Positions 45,339 through 51,158 of a stretch of 51,158 bases of DNA are shown here, in pieces (positions within the stretch are counted from its first letter, which is position 1; each line of letters starts with the position of its first letter). Source of the DNA: Methyloversatilis universalis (GTDB lineage Bacteria; Pseudomonadota; Gammaproteobacteria; Methylococcales; Methylococcaceae); contig DYIL01000022.1 of the NCBI GenBank assembly GCA_020723665.1, positions 1 to 51,158 on the forward strand. The letters are read 5' to 3'. The position numbers and the translations under genes are program-made. The notes beneath the pieces were generated by a model that made no database searches, was not told the origin of the DNA, and worked only from the letters and a program-made list of their open reading frames with translations.

Positions 45339-47891
45339 TCAAGCCGGATTGCGAAACGTTTTCACTTGCCGGTTTTCACGCGGCACGGTGTGCGCGTAAC
45401 GCCAGGTCAGTCCCAAGGAGGTTTGCAGGCTGTTCAGCAGGTCGCCGAGATCCACTGGCTTGGTGATGAAATCATCGAAGCCCGATTTGAGGCATATTTC
45501 CCGGATGTCATCGAAGGCATGCGCCGTTACCGCGATCACCTTGACCTCTTGTCCGGAATCCATTCGGCGTAAACGCTTCACGGTTTCCGCTCCGTCCATG
45601 CCGGGCATCAGGAGATCGACCATGATCAGGTCGGGCCGGAATGCAGTGAACTTGTCCAAGCATTCCTTGCCATTCGAAGCCGTTTCTACGACGAAGTCCA
45701 GAGATGCCAACAGCGCCGACAGCATCGCCAGATTATCCGAATTATCGTCGACGATCATGATGCGTCGCGTCTTTCCGGCGTAGCCGATGATCTGAGTGTC
45801 GTCGACTTCCGATTTCGATGGATTCGATGCCGCCGGCAACGGTAGGGAAACCGTAAAAACACTGCCCTTGCCGGGAGCGCTTTCCACATCGATTCGCCCG
45901 CCCATGGCATCCACCAGCCGTTTACTGATGGCCAACCCCAGACCTGTTCCTTCCGTCGAGTCATGATCCGCCAACTGCTCGAAGGCGAGGAAAATCCGTC
46001 CCATGTCTTCTTCCGCGATTCCGAGCCCGGTATCTTCGATCCGAAAAGAGACGGTTGTTCCGCGATTGAAGACTTTCAGAGCGGCATAGCCTTCGCGGGT
46101 AAACTTTATGGCATTGCCCAAGAGGTTGATCAGTATCTGCCGCAAACGTTTCTCATCGCCAAGGACATATTCCGGTAAAGTCGCCGCTTTTTCGTATTTG
46201 AATCCGATGCCTTTGCTTGTAGCGCGGAATTCGAACATCTCGGCAATGTCGTCGAGAAACTCCGAAAAATGGAAAACCGAATTTTCCATTTCCAACCGGC
46301 CCGCCTCTATCTTGGATAAATCGAGAAGATCGTTGATCAACATCAATAAATGGTGTCCGGAGCGACTGATATAGCCTAGATATTCCTTATGTTTCGGAGT
46401 GATATCGGTCTGTTTTTGAAGTACTTGGGTAAATCCGAGTATTCCGTTTAAAGGAGTTCTCAGCTCGTGGCTGATGTTGGCAAGGAACTCGGTTTTGGCC
46501 CGATTTGCCGTTTCGGCAGCTTCTTTGGCTTCCTTCAGGTCAAGTTCGGCTTGCTTGCGTTCCGTAATATCGACCCAGGACCCGATCACTTCGATCATAT
46601 TTCCGTCGGAGTCCTTGAGCAGTCTGAGTTTGTCGTGAAACCACCGGTACGAGCCGTCCTTGTGACGAAACCGGTATTGAATCGTCAGCTCACCGCGAGC
46701 CAGAAGCAGGGGCTGAGTTTTCAGCACAGCTGCGCGGTCGTCGGGATGAACACGGTCGATCCAAAATCGCTCGTCGCGGTACCATTGGCGCGGCTCGTAA
46801 CCGGTTACCAGGGTGACGGTTTCGCCTATGAACTCGACCTTGAATGGGTACTCCGGATTATCCGTGCGCGAAAGTATGTAAATCACGGATGGGCTGGTAT
46901 TGACGATATATTCGAGCCGATTCTGGGAACGCCTCAATTTCTCCTGTTGGGTGCGCAATGCGAGTTCCAGTTGCTTGTAGTTTGTGATATCGGTAACTAC
47001 CGCCTGAATCAATTGTTTTTGATTGAGTTGGATAAGCTTGGCGTTGACGCGGATATTTCGTACGATACCGGTTTTCGTAACATGCCGGGTTTCGAATATG
47101 TCTCCTCCGGCATCTCGAATTTTCTCGATATGCCGCCTGACATCGTCTTCCGATTCCTGCCGATCGATGTCGTATATTCGCAGCTTACTGAATTCCTCTC
47201 GGCTGTATTCGAGGTTTTGATAGGCCTTCGGATTGAAGTCGATCAACGCGCCGCTCTCGATATCCACTAGCAGCAGCGCATCCGGCATTTGCTCGAACAG
47301 GGTACGGTAGCGGCTTTCCGATTCGCGCAACGATTCTTCCATGCGCAGGCGTTCCCGGATTTCGTCCTCGAGTTGGGCATTGGCCGTGACCAGCTCCGCC
47401 GTACGTCGCTCCACCATCTTTTCCAGATTGGCGTTCAATTGTCGGATTTCCCGCTCCTTTTCCTTGCGCTCTTCGATTTCGTGCTGCAACCGCCGGTTTG
47501 CCTCTTCCAGTCTGGCCGGGCTCGGGAGCTTGAGTGCGTGGGGTATCATCGGCCATAAGAGTACCGAAGTCGCGATCGAGACGAGGCCCGTAAACAGCTT
47601 GATGACGCCTTCAAGAACATAGTCCGGGCGCCAAATCGTCCATATTTCCATCAGATGTGTGGTCCCGCAGGCCATGATAAAAACGCCGAATAGGACGAAG
47701 ATGGCACGGAACTCGAGATCCCGGCGCTTGATGACGAAGTAGATCAGTGCAGCGGGAATGGAGTAATAAGCGGCGCTAATCAGCGAATCCGACAGGATGT
47801 GAAGAAGCAGCAAATCGGATCGCCAAAGGAGACAGGTCCCATAAGGTATGAAATCTTTGACGGTCTCTGAAGCGAAGAGATTTTCGAACAT
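45339..47891 (-). CDS. Hybrid sensor histidine kinase with ethylene-receptor-like N-terminus
   Basis: An 850-residue inner-membrane kinase. Three hydrophobic helices (about 27-53, 62-87, 92-120) match the ethylene-binding domain of plant ETR1 and cyanobacterial Etr1, with Asp35, Tyr42, Pro46, Ile72, Cys75 and His79 equivalent to ETR1 Asp25, Tyr32, Pro36, Ile62, Cys65 and His69. The Cys/His pair binds Cu(I) in ETR1. A coiled coil (125-190), two PAS domains (about 190-308 and 322-448), HisKA with His475, HATPase (575-688) and a receiver with Asp759 and Lys811 follow. The output partner is not encoded nearby. Confidence 0.93.
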   Translation of the reverse strand: MFENLFASETVKDFIPYGTCLLWRSDLLLLHILSDSLISAAYYSIPAALIYFVIKRRDLEFRAIFVLFGVFIMACGTTHLMEIWTIWRPDYVLEGVIKLFTGLVSIATSVLLWPMIPHALKLPSPARLEEANRRLQHEIEERKEKEREIRQLNANLEKMVERRTAELVTANAQLEDEIRERLRMEESLRESESRYRTLFEQMPDALLLVDIESGALIDFNPKAYQNLEYSREEFSKLRIYDIDRQESEDDVRRHIEKIRDAGGDIFETRHVTKTGIVRNIRVNAKLIQLNQKQLIQAVVTDITNYKQLELALRTQQEKLRRSQNRLEYIVNTSPSVIYILSRTDNPEYPFKVEFIGETVTLVTGYEPRQWYRDERFWIDRVHPDDRAAVLKTQPLLLARGELTIQYRFRHKDGSYRWFHDKLRLLKDSDGNMIEVIGSWVDITERKQAELDLKEAKEAAETANRAKTEFLANISHELRTPLNGILGFTQVLQKQTDITPKHKEYLGYISRSGHHLLMLINDLLDLSKIEAGRLEMENSVFHFSEFLDDIAEMFEFRATSKGIGFKYEKAATLPEYVLGDEKRLRQILINLLGNAIKFTREGYAALKVFNRGTTVSFRIEDTGLGIAEEDMGRIFLAFEQLADHDSTEGTGLGLAISKRLVDAMGGRIDVESAPGKGSVFTVSLPLPAASNPSKSEVDDTQIIGYAGKTRRIMIVDDNSDNLAMLSALLASLDFVVETASNGKECLDKFTAFRPDLIMVDLLMPGMDGAETVKRLRRMDSGQEVKVIAVTAHAFDDIREICLKSGFDDFITKPVDLGDLLNSLQTSLGLTWRYAHTVPRENRQVKTFRNPA

Positions 47892-47972
47892 AATGGGCTC
47901 GCTCGGAAAGATACCTGAAGTGGAACCGTTCCCGGCTCCTGTCGCCTCATCATGGCCTCAGGGGCAAGCCCG

Positions 47973-48440
47973 TCAAGGGTTGACCTTTATGAGCTCCACT
48001 TCGAAAATCAAAGCTGAGTTTGGTGGAATTACGCGACCCGCGCCGCGCTCGCCATAGGCCAATTCCGGGGGGACGAAGAAGCGATACTTGGCGCCTTCCT
48101 TCATCAGTTGCAAACCTTCGGTCCAGCCACGAATGACCCCGTCTAACGGAAATTTCACGTTCTCGCCGCTGTCGAACTCCTGACCCGAGATCAGGCAGCC
48201 ACGATAGTTAACGAGTACGGTGTCGGTGGCTTTCGGGGAAATGCCGTTGCCGTCGTTGAGGACTTGGTACTGCAAGCCGCTCGAGGTGCTTGCGATTCCG
48301 GGTTTTTTCTCGTTTTCGATCAAGAATTTCAAGCTTTCCCGCTTGTGTCTTTCAGCGTCTGCAGACGGCGAAGGGGTGCAGGCGGACAGCCCGAGTATTA
48401 CGAGCGCAGATGCCCGGGCAAAAAATCCAAGTTTCTTCAT
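47973..48440 (-). CDS. FKBP-type peptidyl-prolyl isomerase lipoprotein
   Basis: The start at 48440 gives 155 residues, MKKLGFFARASALVILGL, with lipobox Leu18-Ser-Ala-Cys21. Thr22 after the lipid-carrying Cys favours outer-membrane sorting. A short helical linker (SLKFLIENEKKPG) as in Mip/FkpA precedes one FKBP domain (about 50-153) with VLVNYRGCL, FDSG, VIRGWTEGLQLMKEGAKYRFFVP and AYGERG. It would catalyse prolyl isomerisation in periplasmic folding. Upstream GGAG lies 9 bases before the ATG. It lies between the ABC exporter and the kinase on the same strand. Confidence 0.94.
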   Translation of the reverse strand: MKKLGFFARASALVILGLSACTPSPSADAERHKRESLKFLIENEKKPGIASTSSGLQYQVLNDGNGISPKATDTVLVNYRGCLISGQEFDSGENVKFPLDGVIRGWTEGLQLMKEGAKYRFFVPPELAYGERGAGRVIPPNSALIFEVELIKVNP

Positions 48441-48557
48441 ATTGTTTGACTCCGTTTGGGTTTGATGGGTGAATCGGCCGCATGTCGAACTCCCCCTAAT
48501 GAAACGAATCGTCACGAGCCGCCTGCGGGCAAGCTTGCCGCCGAGCGAGTCACGTTT

Positions 48558-50435
48558 TTACTCGGCTGGGCTGGCTTCTGCAAGCGTGGCCTCCGGCAAC
48601 GCGTCTTCCCGGCGTTCGAGGTCAGGCGAGATATCGGCGCTCGTATCGGGAAGAAAGCCGCCCGCCTGCATGGTCCACAACGTGTAGTAAAAGCCTTTTG
48701 CCGCGAGCAGTTCCTGGTGAGTCCCGTCTTCGACGATGCGGCCCCGGTCGAAGACCAGAATACGGTCGAGGTGCGCGATCGTCGATAGACGGTGGGCGAC
48801 GACGATGACCGTTTTCTTGCCCATCAGCCGGTCAAGACTATCCTGAATCGCTTTCTCCGTTATCGAATCGAGACTGGACGTAGCCTCGTCGAGAATCAAT
48901 ATCGGCGGATCTTTCAGCATGACTCGGGCAATCGCGATACGTTGCCGTTGACCGCCGGACAATTTGATGCCGCGTTCGCCCACCAAGGCATCGTAACCGT
49001 CTTTCAGTCCTTCGATGAACTCGTCGGCATTTGCCATTCGCGCGGCCGCGGCGATTTCGGCATCGTCGGCTTCGAGCCGGCCGTACCGAATGTTGTCGCG
49101 CAGCGATCGATGGAACAGGCTTGGATCTTGCGGAATAAGGCCGACCTGCTCGTGAAGTGAATCCTGGGTTACCCGAGCGATGTCGATGCCGTCGATCAAA
49201 ATTCGACCGCCTTGAGGTTCGTAGTAGCGGAGGATCAATCCCACGAAGCTGGATTTTCCCGAGCCCGAAAACCCGACCAAGCCAACCCGCTGACCGGGTT
49301 GGATGACCACGTTCAAGCCGTCGAATACCCACCGACCCGGCGTATAGCCGAACCGGACGTCGCGGAATTCGATTCGTCCGCGCGTGACTCGCAAAGACCG
49401 AGCATTCGGCGCGTCGACGATGTCGTGAGGCTTGACGATGGTGCTTACGCCGTTGCCGACGTTGCCTATGTACTCGAAAAATTCCAGAAAGCGTCGGCTC
49501 AGGTTGCGGGCGTCGCCGATGATGAGAAGCGCGAGACCGGCGCTCATCGAGAAGTCTCCGACGCCGATCAAGCCTTGGTCCCAGAGTTTCAAGGCGAAGT
49601 AAATCGTGCCGACTTTCAAGGCGGCGGCCGAGACGAACTGAAACCAGCGTACCCGCTCCATGTACCAGAAAGTCCGCCGCCCGGCGTTTACCTCCGTTTC
49701 CAGAAAACGGTTCAGATAGTCCCGCTCGTGATGCAGCCGAGCAAACAATTTGACATTCAGGATATTGGTCACCGAGTCGACGATCTTGCCGTTCACCTGG
49801 CTGCGGGTTTCGGCATACGCCTGAGCGTAAGGGCGGCAGCGCTTGGCCAGCCAGAACGACACACCTACGTAGACCAGCACCCAGGCCGCTACGAACCAAC
49901 CGAGACTGGTGTGAGTCCTGAAGAGGAGCGTGACCGACACGGCGAATACGACTCCGATCGGCCAGAAATCGAAGAGTACCGCCCAGACGGTGTGATTGAG
50001 GCTCATGGCCGTTTCGGTGATCCGATGCGCCAGAGCGCCGGCGAAACGTTCGCTGAAATAGCGGACGGAATGATGCTGCAGATAGGCGTAAAGCATTTGC
50101 GTCGTTCGCTGGCGCAAACGCGGCCCCGCTATGATGAGACAGGCGCCGCTGGCCCGGCTGAACAGTATTTCGGCGACATTCAACACGGCGAAGAGCAGCA
50201 AAGGGGTGCTTAAACGTTCTTCCAGCGGAACCGAGCCGCCGGTCGCTTCAGTTACCCCGTCGATGATTTGCCCTATCGCATAGGGTATAAGGATATTGCT
50301 GACGGCTTGTCCCGTTTCCAGAACCAGCATCAGCAGAAACCATCCGCGAAACCCGGCCATGCAGTGAACGATGAAGCGAAAGCTCGTATCCGGCAGATCG
50401 GGAGCGTCTGCTGCGCGTTTGAGCGATTCCTTCAT
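48558..50435 (-). CDS. ABC exporter, fused permease and ATPase (MsbA-like family)
   Basis: A 625-residue half-transporter when started at ATG 50435. A TTG at 50552 would add 39 residues but lies in a GC-rich upstream stretch. About six membrane helices occupy residues 20-315. The nucleotide-binding domain holds Walker A GFSGSGKSS, the signature LSGGQRQRIAIARVML and Walker B ILILDEATSSLD, then the H-loop VVAHRLST. Substrate is unknown. MsbA- or multidrug-type lipid export fits. It is followed by the FKBP lipoprotein on the same strand. Confidence 0.92.
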   Translation of the reverse strand: MKESLKRAADAPDLPDTSFRFIVHCMAGFRGWFLLMLVLETGQAVSNILIPYAIGQIIDGVTEATGGSVPLEERLSTPLLLFAVLNVAEILFSRASGACLIIAGPRLRQRTTQMLYAYLQHHSVRYFSERFAGALAHRITETAMSLNHTVWAVLFDFWPIGVVFAVSVTLLFRTHTSLGWFVAAWVLVYVGVSFWLAKRCRPYAQAYAETRSQVNGKIVDSVTNILNVKLFARLHHERDYLNRFLETEVNAGRRTFWYMERVRWFQFVSAAALKVGTIYFALKLWDQGLIGVGDFSMSAGLALLIIGDARNLSRRFLEFFEYIGNVGNGVSTIVKPHDIVDAPNARSLRVTRGRIEFRDVRFGYTPGRWVFDGLNVVIQPGQRVGLVGFSGSGKSSFVGLILRYYEPQGGRILIDGIDIARVTQDSLHEQVGLIPQDPSLFHRSLRDNIRYGRLEADDAEIAAAARMANADEFIEGLKDGYDALVGERGIKLSGGQRQRIAIARVMLKDPPILILDEATSSLDSITEKAIQDSLDRLMGKKTVIVVAHRLSTIAHLDRILVFDRGRIVEDGTHQELLAAKGFYYTLWTMQAGGFLPDTSADISPDLERREDALPEATLAEASPAE

Positions 50436-50598
50436 GATGAGGGCGAGCTTGTGTGGAAAAACGGAAACGTCGGTCCGATGCGAGGCGAGTCGGGGAATTT
50501 TCGCTGGCCGCGGCCGCCGGAGCAAGACGACGAGTCTGTGGAGCGATTGCAAGATGATGGGGCGGTCGGCGAGAGAATTACCGATGCCCCGGCATTGA

Positions 50599-50630
50599 CT
50601 TCGTCGCCCGAACGGGTTCGGGCAACGAAG
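50599..50630. repeat. Long hairpin between the ABC gene and the small orphan gene
   Basis: CTTCGT and ACGAAG (outer, 50599-50604 and 50625-50630) plus GCCCGAAC and GTTCGGGC (inner, 50606-50613 and 50616-50623) form a 14-bp stem with one mismatch and a 2-base centre. It lies after the orphan gene on the minus strand. Without a T-run it is only a possible terminator. The rest of 50436-50713 shows no gene. Confidence 0.5.
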
Positions 50631-50713
50631 CGAGGCTGCGCCTCAAGTCCTCAGGGTTGTAGGGGGGCTGAAAGGCTTGGACAAGTGGGATGGCTTCGAT
50701 CCAGAAGCATCCT

Positions 50714-50899
50714 TTAACCGGCTTGCGCATGGAAACCGGAATCTAAACCGATCGAGTGGGGGCGTTCGTACCGGTCTTCGTTGTCGGCTTCCACCGCATC
50801 GTCCGGTTGTATCCGGATGTCCAGCCTGTCAACATCGTCTGCCCATTTGTCCAAGAGTGCCGGCAGACTTTTCCTCAAATAATCTCCTTTGATTCTCAT
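50714..50899 (-). CDS. Small hypothetical protein
   Basis: A 61-residue protein started at ATG 50899, with AAGGAAAG about six bases upstream and the candidate promoter at 50963-50991. The first 20 residues, MRIKGDYLRKSLPALLDKWA, look like an amphipathic helix and the rest is acidic, then polar. I do not recognise a family and there is no metal motif. An upstream in-frame ATG at 50947 is less likely. The protein may be real because it has SD, promoter and a downstream hairpin, but evidence remains thin. Confidence 0.5.
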   Translation of the reverse strand: MRIKGDYLRKSLPALLDKWADDVDRLDIRIQPDDAVEADNEDRYERPHSIGLDSGFHAQAG

Positions 50900-50962
50900 G
50901 ACACTTTCCTTATTTTGAGTTGACGAACAAGTCCTGCACCTCAGCAAAGCATCGGTAGTCCA

Positions 50963-50991
50963 CTTATAAAAAAAATCAAGGTTTAGGTAAA
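50963..50991 (-). promoter_or_regulatory. Candidate promoter of the small orphan gene
   Basis: On the minus strand, TTTACC (complement of 50986-50991), 17 bases including a run of seven T, and TATAAG (complement of 50963-50968) predict transcription toward the gene at 50714-50899. Confidence 0.5.
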
Positions 50992-51088
50992 TCAGGAATA
51001 CTTATGCTTGTGTGCCGATTAATAAGCCAGGTCGATAGTCAACGGCTGGGTTAAAAGCCACGACCTATGATTTCAGCTGGGGGACCTC

Positions 51089-51115
51089 GAAAAACCGCCT
51101 TCCGGGCGGTTTTTC
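51089..51115. terminator. Bidirectional rho-independent terminator
   Basis: AAAAACCGCC (51090-51099) pairs with GGCGGTTTTT (51105-51114) around a 5-base loop, and G51089/C51115 add a pair. T-runs follow the stem on both strands, so it can end transcription arriving from either side. Most likely it serves a gene that enters from the right edge. Confidence 0.85.
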
Positions 51116-51120
51116 TCTTC

Positions 51121-51140
51121 GTGCGCCCGGCAGGGCGCAC
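51121..51140. repeat. GC-rich hairpin at the right edge
   Basis: GTGCGCCC (51121-51128), GGCA, GGGCGCAC (51133-51140) form an 8-bp stem. A TCA follows on the plus strand, that is a possible minus-strand stop codon, but too little sequence remains to name a gene. Confidence 0.4.
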
Positions 51141-51158
51141 TCACTTGGAGGTGGAAGT

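Noticed and set aside
49212..50213. Plus-strand open frame of 333 codons across the ABC exporter
   Set aside because: Antisense shadow of the ABC transporter without recognisable motifs.
1..51158. CRISPR arrays, prophage or complete IS elements
   Set aside because: No evenly spaced repeats, transposase or phage structural genes were seen.

Overview
The window is a chromosomal segment of a gammaproteobacterium with moderately high GC. Gene content and order support this placement: map-glnD beside rpsB-tsf-pyrH-frr-uppS-cdsA-dxr-rseP, then mutS-pncC-thpR-recA-recX-alaS-lysC-csrA-tRNA-Ser, then rpsP-rimM-trmD-rplS. The gnnA/gnnB pair between lpxA and lpxB, known from Acidithiobacillus and also noted in Methylococcus, makes a methanotroph-type (Methylococcales) or related host plausible. 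That last step is inference and no methane-oxidation gene is visible here.

Layout. Bases 1-54 are the 3' end of a group II intron. On the minus strand follow a small secreted protein, dapD, dapC (lysine/peptidoglycan precursor synthesis) and proS. A plus-strand block (4.7-8.7 kb) carries a YjbQ-type protein, a DUF411 metal-binding protein, glucokinase, two tandem small four-cysteine proteins and alanine dehydrogenase. It separates proS/dapC/dapD from DUF6763, glnD and map. From 12.7 to 21.3 kb runs the translation/envelope cluster rpsB to rseP, ending in a DsbC-like protein instead of the usual bamA-skp-lpxD-fabZ-lpxA-lpxB. mutS is convergent with it. From 24 to 33 kb lie DNA repair, tRNA charging, aspartate kinase, csrA, one tRNA-Ser(GCU) and the rpsP operon. 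At 33-38 kb come xerD and lpxA-gnnA-gnnB-lpxB, which predicts a lipid A built on 2,3-diamino-glucose with amide-linked acyl chains.

The right part (38-51 kb) is more accessory. It holds an EAL-CBS-GGDEF c-di-GMP protein, an operon of a divergent Gre factor, a YgjP-type metallopeptidase, a TlpA-like thioredoxin and a quinone oxidoreductase, then a Sel1-repeat protein, PpnP and a CruF-like carotenoid membrane protein. After these come a hybrid histidine kinase with a plant-ethylene-receptor-like sensor domain, an FKBP lipoprotein, an ABC exporter and a small orphan gene.

I see no CRISPR array, prophage or complete insertion sequence. The observations most worth a second look are the lpxA-gnnAB-lpxB cluster, the ethylene-receptor-like kinase and the paired C-x8-C-x4-C-x5-C mini-proteins.
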